The position numbers were made by a program, and so were the translations under genes. Shown here piece by piece: positions 32,026 to 41,692 of a DNA stretch of 64,000 nucleotides. The DNA is taken from contig OY821519.1 of the NCBI GenBank assembly GCA_963682025.1, positions 160,139,457 through 160,203,456 of the forward strand. The letters run 5' to 3'. This DNA comes from Cordilura impudica. Taxonomy: Eukaryota; Arthropoda; Insecta; Diptera; Scathophagidae. Positions within the stretch are counted from its first letter, which is position 1, and each line of letters begins with the position of its first letter. Below the pieces are notes generated by a model, which worked only from the letters and a program-made list of their open reading frames with translations, had not been told where the DNA came from and ran no database searches.

Positions 32026-34990
32026 GATGTACACCTTTGGCGGTCCAGGGGGTTGTAGTGACATTGACGTGACATTAGGTAATGGGGGGAGTAGTTTCAG
32101 AGTTTGACATTAGTTGGAAGATTAGGGATGACTTTGGGGTGAGTGACCATAGCCTCATTGAGGTTGTGGTCTCTCATCATAGGGCTACGAACGGGACGGA
32201 CATGCCACGCAGGTGGCGGCGACACGACCTCAATTGGGACATCTATGCTGAAGCCTTTAGGGGGACAGCGCTGGATGTGCCAATTGCATAATTTAGGGCT
32301 TGGACAATAGACAATCAAGTCGACCAGGTAGATCGATGGATGTCCACGGTGAACGCCACTCTCCTGGGTCGTTGTCGCGAGACTCGACACAGAGAAGTTA
32401 AGTGGTGGTCTCGGAGGAAGGCCGGAGGAATTTCCGTCGCCTGAGGAAGCGATTCCAAAGGGGAAAGCGTTCCAATGCTGAAGCGTTAAGTTGACAATCT
32501 GGTCGCCTTGAGGACGTACAAGGACGAGATTGTTCGTGTCAAGGAGGAGGACTGGAGAAATGTACAGGACAACAGGGATGACCCTTGGGGTCAGGTCTAT
32601 CGTATAGTCCGGGGTAGACGTACACAGAAGGACTTGACAGGTCTTTGTCTAAATGGAGTGAAATTACAGACGTGGAGACAGTGCACTAGCGCTTTACTTG
32701 AGGCACTCTTCCCAGGGGCTGAACCGGCTGTTCATCGTCTCTATGAAGCGGTGGCCGGCCCTCCGCCACTGGAAAGACTAGAAGTGGATGTTAGCATGTG
32801 CCGAGTCAAGAGTAGAAAGTCTCCAGGTTTGGATGGTATGACTGGAGAGATGTGTAAGAGCATCTGGAAAGCCATACCGGAATACCTTGAGGCAGTCTAT
32901 AGGAGGTGTATTAGTGAGGGTTACTTCCCTGCGGCTTGGAAGCAAGCCAAAGTTGTGGTGGTCCTGAAGTCACATAAGTTGTAATGTTTCAGGTCCGTAA
33001 AGGATCTACTGAATCCTACGCTCATCAACTTGGAGCGGTGGTCCTGTTCTTGATTTACTTCAAGACCTAAACGCTGAACTTAAAGGAGCGTTCCTATTCG
33101 CTATTTGAAAGTAATAATAAGCGAAGTTGTTTTGTTTTCATTGTCCAAAGACAAAATGTTGCTTTATTTACAATTTCTTCTACTTATAAAGCTACTATGA
33201 AAATCTTAATACTAGTCTAGTATTGAGTGACATTTGTAAAGTCACTCAATCTTTTTTTGATTTATTTACAGTTTAAGTTTTCTATTTAGACCTATCTTAA
33301 CTATGTGCATTTGTATCAATATCCCAGCAATTTTAGAAAGCATTTCTTCTTTAAAATTTAAACGGCATTGAGTAACTTTCTTGATTTTCGAATGTTACAC
33401 AACACTTCAAAAATATTTCCATTGCAATGGATTGGTTTGGTTTTATTACGGTAATTCTAAACCTTTACTCTAATTGTTTACATTAAATCAAAACAACTAT
33501 CATTGCTTATTAATTTGTTGCTGACCCGGGATATTCATACATATTTAGTCACACTTGTTCTTTTTATGAACACTTGTTATACGCGCCTCTATGTCTACAA
33601 CTTAACACAACATTGGCTGTATCGTTATGCATGACACATACTTTCATTGTTCATTCAGTTTGTGTGTGACGTCATGCAAACACCACAAAGTCTTCTTCCA
33701 GTGCTTGGAAAAGTACTGGAGGGGATTACGATTAACAGACTGAAGGGTTTAAAGAGGGGAAATCTGTTGAGGATGCTTGGCATCATGTCCGAAATTACGT
33801 GACTGACTGTCCGAACAAATATGTCCTTGGCATATTTGTTCACTTTAAAAGTGCGTTTGATTACGTCTCGGGGGATAGGGTACTTGACAGACTACGGACG
33901 GTAGGTTGCAGGGAGCTTTCCTTGTGGAGAAGCTACTTTAGTGGTAGGAAAGTTTTTGCGGTTGGAGCTAATGACACTGTTTGTAGGGAGGTTGTTAGGG
34001 GCTGCCCGCAGGGGTTCATCTGCGGTCCATTTATATGGAATCTAATGATGGATCCCTCGTTAAGGTCTCTAAGGGCAACCCACCAACTCTGTGCTTACGC
34101 GGATGACTTGCTCATCTTAATCGAAGGTCAGTCTCGTGCTGAACTGGTGAGGAAGGGTGAGGGGACCATGCATGAAATCAATGAGTGGGGAAACAGTGTC
34201 GGTGTTGAAGTATAGCGGGAAAAGACAGTCATGATGCTGCTGAAAGGCGGCTTATCGCAGGTGCGACCGCCAGTAATTCGGACAGGAGACGTTAGTTACA
34301 GATATGTGACCGAGGTCAAGTATCTAGGTATCCACATTAGTGAGAGGATAAACTTTTTACCTCATTCCTCTGCCGTAAGAGAAAAGTTGACGGTAGTTGT
34401 GGGAGTTATCAGACGCATCCTTAGGAATGACTGAGGCCTTAGCAGGAGAGCTGTCCGTGCCATAGGCAAGAAACGAATCTTGTCTTGTCGGAGAATGGCA
34501 ATGCTGGCTTGCATGCCAGTTTGTCACACAGTTTCAAGTTCTGTTAGGTACACCTCCCCTTGACTTGGAGGTGGTACGACGTGGTATTATTTACAAGGTT
34601 AAGAGGGGGCTGCCACTATCAGGGCATGACTGGTTAACTTCTGCTCTGCTGGACGAGCATCTTATTACAAGATGACGTTCACGGTGGACGGACAGTGACA
34701 AGGGGCGAACAACTTACGAGTTTATTAAGGACGTGACTTTAGTTAGAGACCGCCCGAACTTTGGCTTCGGCCTAAGTCTGGGCATTTTACTGACTGGGCA
34801 TGGCTCATTGAATGCTTTTCTGCATAAGAGGGGTCTGTCCGGTACGCCGGACTGTAGGTGTGGGCAAGGGCCGGAGGACTGGGTACATGTTTTGACCGGG
34901 TGCTCACTTTATAGTGATATTAGGAGCTTAGTTAGTATGGGGATTTTTGAAACAGCAGTAGGATGGGCGGACCTTTAGAAATTTAGGTGA
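32026..34990 (+). pseudogene. R1-clade ORF2 (endonuclease end, reverse transcriptase), split by a solo LTR
   Basis: It begins inside the endonuclease C-terminus (SDIDVTLGN) because of the deletion. RT follows: KSRKSPGLDGMTGEMCKSIW (about 32810), break by the LTR at 32980-33687, LLPVLGKVLEGI (33690), GCPQGFICGPF, the catalytic YADDLL (about 34100), VKYLGIHIS (34318), and the C-terminal CRCGQGPEDWVHVLTGC zinc-like block (34854). Stops at 32290, 33800, 34213 and 34430 and an indel near 34560 make it dead. It would copy the element RNA at the target. Confidence 0.82.
32980..33687. mobile_element. 708-bp solo LTR inserted in the R1-type RT
   Basis: It starts TGTAATG and ends CACCACA, with the 4-bp target duplication AAGT at 32976-32979 and 33688-33691. 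The RT frame stops matching and resumes exactly at these points. The minus-strand start TGTGGTGTTTGCATGACG resembles the solo LTR at 8342, which suggests related families and minus orientation, supported by AATAAA on that strand (about 33158). No internal coding part is present: LTR-LTR recombination removed it. Confidence 0.78.
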
Positions 34991-35717
34991 ATACGCAAGG
35001 GGCGTATTCAATCGTAGCCGGACGTTAGTGGAGGTGGCTTCTGATGCGGGCATCCGTGGTGGTGCTTAACTGCCAATGGGTGATCGCTCCAGTAATGCAC
35101 GTCGTCGTGCCTGGATTTTGGATATGAGCATGACTGTTGGCGGGGGCTGATACATCGGCATCTGTCCCTTCACAACGGTGTACCGTCTTCGGCTCTCTCC
35201 CTGCTGTTTGCTGTTGTTACTGCTACCTGATGTTCCTGCGCTTCTGTTCCTGACGTTTTATGTGTTGTCTGTTGAGCTTCCGTGAGGGGGCTATGTTTAT
35301 TGTTGTCCTTTTTTGTGCTGCTGCTGAGGAGGCACATGCTCACTCAGGATGCGGCTGTTCATTGTTGTGTCCTTGTCTTTTAATGTCTATATGTTTGTTG
35401 TCCAGGGCCGCCAGTCCCGAACTGTTTGGAGTTCAACTGGAGGCTTTATTTTGGTACCACGGGTGTCAGGAGCCCCTGGAACTTGGTTCCAGCCTGCCAG
35501 TGGTGTGGCCCCTTTGGGGAGAATCGTGGTGGCTGTAGTTTAGACCCAAATCGCGGGAAGAGCGCAATCTCGATGTGGAGTTGCATTGCAACCGGGTGTT
35601 CTGATCATGTCATGTCCAAATGCATGCCTCAAATTGGTACTCGTACTGCGAAGGCGCCGGTTGACGCAGTTTCCGCCCGGTGTTAAGTGCACCGTGAGGC
35701 CAGGCCATCGTGGCAGG
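34991..35717 (+). other. R1-type ORF2 tail and 3' untranslated region
   Basis: This GC-rich sequence follows the last readable ORF2 block, ends GGCCATCGTGGCAGG at the target duplication, and has no poly(A). Frames at 35260-35686 have no family resemblance. Confidence 0.6.
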
Positions 35718-35722
35718 TACTC

Positions 35723-35848
35723 ACGTTAATCTTGAACACGTCTATCGGCGACGTTGATATGGCAGCTGATACACAGGAATGGTGTATTAAAATGTGCTGG
35801 ACAGATCGAAATTCTTCTCCACGTATTGCCTTTTGAAGCCGAACCAAG
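35723..35848 (-). pseudogene. gag: 126-bp island of BEL gag between two insertions
   Basis: The minus strand reads LQKAIRGE and further residues in the frame that continues from the gag piece at 55729 (across element A) into the piece ending at 30497 (across R1). It is all that separates the R1-type and 412-type insertions. Positions 35845-35848 are CAAG, the target duplication of element A. Confidence 0.8.
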
Positions 35849-36208
35849 TATAGCAGACAAGATAGTTTTTTAGTTTAATAGTATTTATTTTATTTATGCT
35901 TCAGCTCTATCTAGGAGCTGAGTCTTTTAATGCTAAATTATTAATGATTTATTGATTATAAAATGTTCTTCTTTATATACATATTTTCAACCTATATTTA
36001 CAACAATGTGTTACCTGCACTTGGGTCAGCATAAACATAAGTGTGTCAGCGTAACAACAACATACAATAACAATATACGCAGTCATACAATGTTTTGCAA
36101 ATGCAGTGGTCAACAATATTGATATTTGTTATATCCGCATTTGCAAATATTGTACGCTATGCAGTGTGGGTATTATACAGCACACTACGAAAGTCGTGTT
36201 ACGCTACA
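35849..36208 (-). repeat. Element A 3' LTR
   Basis: It starts TGTAGCG on the minus strand and is 360 bp long. Compared with the 5' LTR it differs at about 36006 (A for G) and 36131 (A for T). Confidence 0.92.
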
Positions 36209-36393
36209 CCTTCCTTTTTTATAAGAATGTTCATATAACATTTTGTTCTATGGACATTCTTTTATTATTTGTACCGGTGGGATTTTTTTTTTTTTTTTTT
36301 TTGTGGTTGTATCAAGTGCAAGTTTCACATTTTACAATAAATTTATTTTATTTTATTTACAAATATAGATTTGAAGAAAAGAATGCATATTGT

Positions 36394-38031
36394 TTATTTA
36401 ATATTGTATAACTTAAGTCTATTCTTATGAACTATTTGTTCTCTATTTGTTTTCTTATCAACTATGGTTACATTATTTCTGAAATCTATTTTCTTAATTT
36501 TATATGGCCCTTTATATGCCATCTCTAACTTATGTCCTGCATCATTTCTTACCAAGACTAAATCTCCTATTTTAAAATTGTAATCTAATTTTGTTTTATC
36601 ATAATTAATTTTTTGTTTTATTTTATTTATGTCTAATAGTTTTTTAACTCTATCTATTGCTACTTCTAATCTAAATTTAATTTCCTTAGCATAATTATCT
36701 ATATTATAAAGTGGTGCAACTCTATCTACTTCACTAAATTGTCTAAAATTGTTTGGAATTTTTCCAAAAATAAGCTCATAAGGGCAATAATCATGTACTG
36801 TAGATGGTGTAGTGTTAAAACAGTATGTGAAATATTTGAGCCATTCATCCCAGTCGTCTTTATCTACTGATATGTAGTTTCGTACGTATTCGTTAAAAGT
36901 CCGGTGACTTCTTTCTATCGTACCTAGTGTCTGGTGATGATATGCTGTCGATGTGCGTTTATCTACCTTCAATAGGTTGCAAAGCTCTGTCAGTATAGAG
37001 TTCTTGTATTCTGTGCCCATATCCGAAATGAACGTCTTCATTGGACCGTATATAAGCACAAAATTTTCAAATATCGCTTTTGCGATCGTCTTAGCTGATT
37101 TATCTTTTATTGGTATTGTTATCAAGTATTTAGTTAAGTCACATATCATTGTGACTGCATATTCATTTCCATAAATTGACTTTGGAAATGGTCCAATTGT
37201 ATCTACGTACACCGTATCAAAAGCCCTATTTGGTGTCTCCGTTATTGTCATTGGACTTTTTATATGTTTCTCCGTTTTAGCCAATTGACATTTATAGCAT
37301 GTTTTCACATATTTGGCAATGTCTTTTGTCATATTTTTCCAGTAATAGTATCTCCTGATCTTTTCAGTGGGTCTATATATCCCACAATGTCCTCCTTCTA
37401 TAGGATCATCATGGTATTTCAGCATTATCTCACGTATTGCCTTTGCATTCGTGTTATCAATTTTAGTCACTTCGTTTAATAGCGCTATTCTGATTTCATT
37501 CAGTGTTTTATTGCCCATATTCTCAAATTCACTTATCGAGGCAAATTCGAAAATCTTCTCATGTGGTGAAATCTGAATCTTATTAATATTTAGTTTACAG
37601 GCTATTCGTTCTAGCCTAGGGAAAAATTGTCCTAAGTCGATATTCCCTTTAGTAAACAAATCATCTATTCTTATGCTAGCATATATGGATTTTCCCTTTT
37701 TGATGTAACATCTGTTGGGTAAAATCTTTAATTTATAATATCTTTTGACGTCTATATTATTTAATGGTATATATACCTTGGGCTTATTATTATTATTGAT
37801 ATTTTGCTGATTTACTACTGGTTTACTAATTTTCTCTTCTTTAGTCATCGATCTTGTCGTGACCCTTAAAACGGATGAAATCTTGTCGTTAATATCCTTC
37901 AAGTCATTTATTGTAATGCGCGACAGTGCGTCGGCAACATAATTATCTTTTCCCCTGAGATATTCTACTGTGAAATCATATTCCTCCAGATCGAGTCTCA
38001 TTCTCGTTAGCTTAGAACTTGGATTTTTCAT
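36394..38031 (-). CDS. pol: Element A RNase H end and integrase
   Basis: A 545-aa open frame. Residues 1-45 are the end of RNase H with DNYVADALSR. The HHCC zinc domain follows (about 205-250: HDDPIEGGHC ... CYKCQLAK), then the integrase core with VYVDTIGPF, ISDMGTEY and TIERSHRTFNEY carrying the D-D-E triad, and a C-terminal GDLVLVRNDAG block. HDDPxxGGHCG and WKNMTKDIAKYVK are characteristic of the 412/mdg1 group. The frame starts after a TAG stop (38071-38073) that separates it from RT, so it is not made as one protein unless the stop is read through. This part itself looks intact. Confidence 0.85.
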   Translation of the reverse strand: MKNPSSKLTRMRLDLEEYDFTVEYLRGKDNYVADALSRITINDLKDINDKISSVLRVTTRSMTKEEKISKPVVNQQNINNNNKPKVYIPLNNIDVKRYYKLKILPNRCYIKKGKSIYASIRIDDLFTKGNIDLGQFFPRLERIACKLNINKIQISPHEKIFEFASISEFENMGNKTLNEIRIALLNEVTKIDNTNAKAIREIMLKYHDDPIEGGHCGIYRPTEKIRRYYYWKNMTKDIAKYVKTCYKCQLAKTEKHIKSPMTITETPNRAFDTVYVDTIGPFPKSIYGNEYAVTMICDLTKYLITIPIKDKSAKTIAKAIFENFVLIYGPMKTFISDMGTEYKNSILTELCNLLKVDKRTSTAYHHQTLGTIERSHRTFNEYVRNYISVDKDDWDEWLKYFTYCFNTTPSTVHDYCPYELIFGKIPNNFRQFSEVDRVAPLYNIDNYAKEIKFRLEVAIDRVKKLLDINKIKQKINYDKTKLDYNFKIGDLVLVRNDAGHKLEMAYKGPYKIKKIDFRNNVTIVDKKTNREQIVHKNRLKLYNIK

Positions 38032-38070
38032 GGAGAACAGGTATGAAAGTGGTCTATGGTCTGTTCGGAC

Positions 38071-39195
38071 CTAAAAATGTTTTCCATATATATATGGTCT
38101 GAAATATGTGACAGCCCAGTGTATGGCAGTTAATTCCTGTTCAAAGGTCGATTTGTTGCTTTCGCCTTTAGTGAAAGTTTTAGATGCATAGGCCACAGGT
38201 AGGTGTCTACCTTCATGTTCCTGTGTTAAAACTGCACCGCAAGCATGCTTACTCGCATCTGTTGTTATGCAAAATTCCTTCGTAAAGTCTGGGTACTGAA
38301 GCAATGTTGGGCTCATTAATGCCTTCTTTAAGTATTGAAACGCGCATTCACAATCTTTTGTCCACTGAAATGGTACTCCCTTTTTGGATAGCCTTGTAAG
38401 GTGTCTGGAATATTCAGAGAAGTTTCTAATAAATCGGCGGTAATAGTTGCAAAACGCGACAAACCTTCGTGCGCTATCGGCGTCCGTAGGCGTCGGGTAA
38501 TTTTCTATCACCGAATATTTACTATCATCCGGTAATATTCCTCTATCAGTACATTTGTGGCCAAGGTAGGTTACCTCTCTCACAAAGAATGAACATTTTT
38601 GGGGGTGTAGTTTAAGATTGTGTTTACGGCAAAGATCGAATACATCCTTCAAATTTGAAAGCATATGTTTTTCAGAACATCCCAATACAACCAAGTCATC
38701 CATATATAGGAATGCTTGATTCGGCTTCAGACCACTGAAGGCTAATGTCATCATTCTTTGGAATGAATTCGGTGCTATTTTTAAGCCATATGGTAGTCTA
38801 GTAAATCTGTATGAACCATTGTTTGTTGAAAATTACGTCAAGTCTCTAGAGTTCTTTTCCAAACCAATTTGATGAAACCCGGACATCAAGTCCAAACAAG
38901 AAAAATATTTTGCTCTACCTAGTTGGTCTAGAATATCGTCTATTCTAGGCAACGGGAATTTATCTGATATTAGTTTTTTATTTATCTGCCTATAATCTAT
39001 CACCAAGCGCCATTTTTTTTCATCTGTTCCGGGAAGTGATTTCTTTGGTACCAACAGAATTGGGCTATTGTAATCCGAAAATGATGGTTCGATTATCTTG
39101 TCATCTATTAATGTTTCAACCTGTTTGTTTATTTCCTCCTTATGAGATTCTGGTATGCGATAATTTTTAATATACGTTGGTTGATTATCATTTAC
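38071..39195 (-). pseudogene. pol: Element A reverse transcriptase and start of RNase H, with stops
   Basis: From 39195 the frame shows NSPILLVPKKS, WRLVIDYRQINKK, SCLDLMSGFHQIGL (39054-38833), then a TAA stop at 38835-38833, FTRLPYGLK, the catalytic YMDDLVVLG (about 38700), the thumb RRFVAFCNYYRRFI and RNase H with ITTDASKHACGAVL. A TAG stop at 38073-38071 cuts off the rest. A TGA at 39198-39196 separates it from the protease. Otherwise the frame is maintained and conserved, so these are point mutations in a recently active pol. Confidence 0.85.
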
Positions 39196-39990
39196 TCAAA
39201 GTTTTTGTTCATAGAAATTGTTGGTAGTAATTGTTTCAGTCCCTAAGCCAAAAATATCATTGTATTCTAAACAAAGCTTAGTTAAAATTGTTCTGAACTG
39301 TTCAGGAAAGTTTCCCTTCAAAAGGTCCAAAACTTCAGATTTTCTTTGGCTATTTTCATGTGGTTTTTGTTTTACTATTTCGTAGTCAGACATTTTCTCG
39401 GTTTTTATGTTATTTTGCCTAATTGTTACTATTTTATGTGTGGTATTTAAAAAACGAACCAATGCGTTATTTGATTTTACCAGTGTATTTGGTACAAAGA
39501 CACCTGGTACGATTTCTTGATTTGGTATTAGTACATCGTCTTCAAGCTCCGGAAACCTGATTTGACGAATCACTTCTGACCTTGGTGGGAGTGTTATTCC
39601 ATTGAAGCCGTTCGTTAGTGGAATTTCTATTACATGCGACAGATTGGGTGGTCGTAGTACGAGGTAATCATGGTTCCCATTGAAATCTAGTATACATTTA
39701 TACTTCTTAAAAAAATCCATTCCAAGGATACCGTCGCAAGGTATTGTAAAATTATTTTGTACTACTTGGAAATCATGTGGTATCAAAAAACCTCTAAATT
39801 TTAGGTCAATAAATACATTACCTATTGAACGAATTTACCCTGTCCTATTCCACTCAATGTGGTTGTTCTGTTTCTGTTAATTTGTGTTTGATAAAAATGT
39901 TTAGTTTTTATAACCGAAATGTCTGCTCCTGTATCTACCAACAGTGTTACCGTGTTGTTCGTGTCGTTAATTTTTATATTAACATAAAAA
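39196..39990 (-). pseudogene. pol: Element A protease region
   Basis: The aspartic protease site LLVDTGADISVIK lies at about 39955-39915. A frameshift near 39830 moves the frame to the 196-aa ORF at 39786-39196, which contains GILGMDFFKKYKCILDF, the second conserved protease block, and a spacer toward RT. The frame ends with TGA at 39198-39196. The protease processes Gag and Pol. Confidence 0.78.
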
Positions 39991-40054
39991 CTTAAGCTGA
40001 GGTTAAGGTTGTATATGTAGTTGGTATTGTTATTATGATATATCTCAGAGGATT

Positions 40055-41185
40055 TTAGCAGTTTTCCGAATCATTTTCATGTGACTCTGCTGCTCTGACG
40101 TAATTTCTGTTACGTCTGTGGTTCTGATTTTGTTGAACCCTGTTGTGAATAGGTTTTTGTTGGGGTCTGCCGTTGTTACTGTTATTACTATTATTGCGTG
40201 GGTAATTGTACCTTCCACGATATTGTCTGTAGTTATTATTTCGGTTAAACTTCTGTCCGAAATACAATACGGCATTTTGTTGCCCTGTTGCTTCAGTGCA
40301 ACTGTTTATGAATTTGCCAACGGCCTCATTCATGTTACTGAATTGGCCTGCTTCCATGATAAGTTTAACTTTATCGATGGTGCAATTTTTGGTTAGTGCC
40401 TTTACTGCAACCTGTGTTGAATATTTACATGCCAATTCGCATGGCAAACCATCTGATAAATAGGCATTTTCTAATGACTTCGTTAAATTCTCTATTTCAC
40501 TGCAATAGTTAATGGCAGTTTTATTGTTTTGTCGGGTATTCATTATTTTTGCTGTCAATACCTCAACCGACTCGCCCTTTACTGAGTTTTTTAGTTTATG
40601 TATTATCTCAGTAATGGTTTGTTCATTACCTATTAAATTTCTTGCACTTCCCTTTAACTTTGTTTTTATTAAAGAGACTGCGATAGATTCGTGGTCACCT
40701 TTGATGGATTCTATTAACTGTAACGAGTCTATAAAGGAACGTAAATTTTCTGGTTTTCCATCAAATTCTATGATCAGCTTTGAAGCTGTGTTCAGAAAGT
40801 CAACGACTGTTTGTGTCATTTTTACTTCTGTACTTTCCAAAGAGGTTCCAATATTCTCTGAATTTTCAGTTTCTACTAAGAATTTTACCTCTTCGTGTAG
40901 TGTATCTGGTAATTTTACCTTAACACCCTTCTTAGATGATATAATCAGGATTCTAGTCTTGACATCTAAGAAAAAACTTTCAGCAGCTGTCCTATGTGGT
41001 GTCGTGAGTCTGTTATAATTTGCATTTAGCAAAACCCTGATTTGTTCTAACTTTTCGCATAAGATTCTAATATGTTTTATTATTGTTTCCTCTTTTGTGC
41101 TTCTATCTATATTTAAACATTTATAAGATTTGTCGAACTCCTCTTTGATTAGTCTCACCTTCTGAATTATTTCTTGCCAATCCAT
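40055..41185 (-). CDS. gag: Element A Gag
   Basis: 376 aa with an ATG at 41185, 11 bases after the stop of the small upstream ORF. The N-terminal third is helical and charged; the middle (LIIEFDGKPENLRSFIDSL, IKTKLKGSARNLI) matches the capsid domain of 412/mdg1-type Gag. The C-terminus (from about residue 310) is rich in Asn, Arg, Gln and Tyr and has no CCHC knuckle, a known variation of this lineage in which a basic tail binds RNA. The ORF is intact. Plus-strand frames in this region are shadows. Confidence 0.85.
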   Translation of the reverse strand: MDWQEIIQKVRLIKEEFDKSYKCLNIDRSTKEETIIKHIRILCEKLEQIRVLLNANYNRLTTPHRTAAESFFLDVKTRILIISSKKGVKVKLPDTLHEEVKFLVETENSENIGTSLESTEVKMTQTVVDFLNTASKLIIEFDGKPENLRSFIDSLQLIESIKGDHESIAVSLIKTKLKGSARNLIGNEQTITEIIHKLKNSVKGESVEVLTAKIMNTRQNNKTAINYCSEIENLTKSLENAYLSDGLPCELACKYSTQVAVKALTKNCTIDKVKLIMEAGQFSNMNEAVGKFINSCTEATGQQNAVLYFGQKFNRNNNYRQYRGRYNYPRNNSNNSNNGRPQQKPIHNRVQQNQNHRRNRNYVRAAESHENDSENC

Positions 41186-41196
41186 GGGAAAATTAT

Positions 41197-41415
41197 TTAA
41201 ATTTTGTTTAAGTCATTGGCTCTGCTCAAATATTTCTTTTTTAATTTCTTGGTGTTTAAGGCATAAATATGTAATGCAAAATTTAAGCTAATCAGTACGG
41301 TTATTATTAGTAAACAACACTCAATTAATTTTAGGCCGATTGAGTCTTCTTTTATTTCTACTTCATTAATAACACTTGCATTGGGATTCTCTATTTTTGA
41401 TTGACGACCTCCCAT
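41197..41415 (-). CDS. Element A small upstream ORF: MGGRQS-start membrane protein
   Basis: 72 aa. It starts MGGRQSK, which fits the N-myristoylation pattern (Gly2, Ser6). Residues about 27-50 (LKLIECCLLIITVLISLNFALHIY) form one hydrophobic helix with two adjacent cysteines, followed by a lysine-rich KKLKKKYLSR tail. It stops 11 bases before gag on the same strand, in a position where some 412/mdg1 relatives have a short ORF. The role is unknown; a lipid-anchored single-pass protein that brings Gag to membranes is an inference. It has a proper ATG and no stop. Confidence 0.6.
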   Translation of the reverse strand: MGGRQSKIENPNASVINEVEIKEDSIGLKLIECCLLIITVLISLNFALHIYALNTKKLKKKYLSRANDLNKI

Positions 41416-41692
41416 TTTCCTTCGCTATTTATTTTGTATTTTTTTTCTATTATTTATTTCTATTAAATATTTTCCTGACTGCCTCAATAATTTAACCGAA
41501 TCTTATATCTTGCTAATTATATATCTTCCCTAGTAATTCATTATTTTTATCAATAGCTTATACTCTTTTACATGCATCAGTTTTATTTATGTATATATTT
41601 AATTTATAAAATATAAAATATTTCATTCTAATTTAATATCTGTTTTTTTTTTTCAACAGCATAATTACCATAGTGTTTTTTGTTTTTATATA
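41416..41692 (-). other. Element A leader, part 1
   Basis: Untranslated leader, AT-rich, between the small ORF and the element B insertion. It ends with ATATA (41688-41692), the target duplication of B. Confidence 0.7.

Larger units (their letters stand above)
30503..35717 (+). mobile_element. R1-clade non-LTR retrotransposon inserted in BEL gag
   Basis: It is flanked by TACTC at 30498-30502 and 35718-35722, and removing element plus one copy keeps the BEL frame in phase. It contains a 5' leader, ORF1, a deleted endonuclease, RT and a 3' tail. It is GC-richer than its surroundings. A 708-bp solo LTR splits the RT. A second fragment of the same family lies at 61190-61655. It is not in rDNA, so it is an R1-clade relative with dispersed targets. 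Confidence 0.88.

Noticed and set aside
35260..35686. Several plus-strand ORFs in the R1 tail
   Set aside because: They overlap in different frames in the GC-rich 3' untranslated region and match nothing.
40512..41018. 168-aa plus-strand ORF
   Set aside because: It is the antisense shadow of the element A gag, which has clear Gag features.
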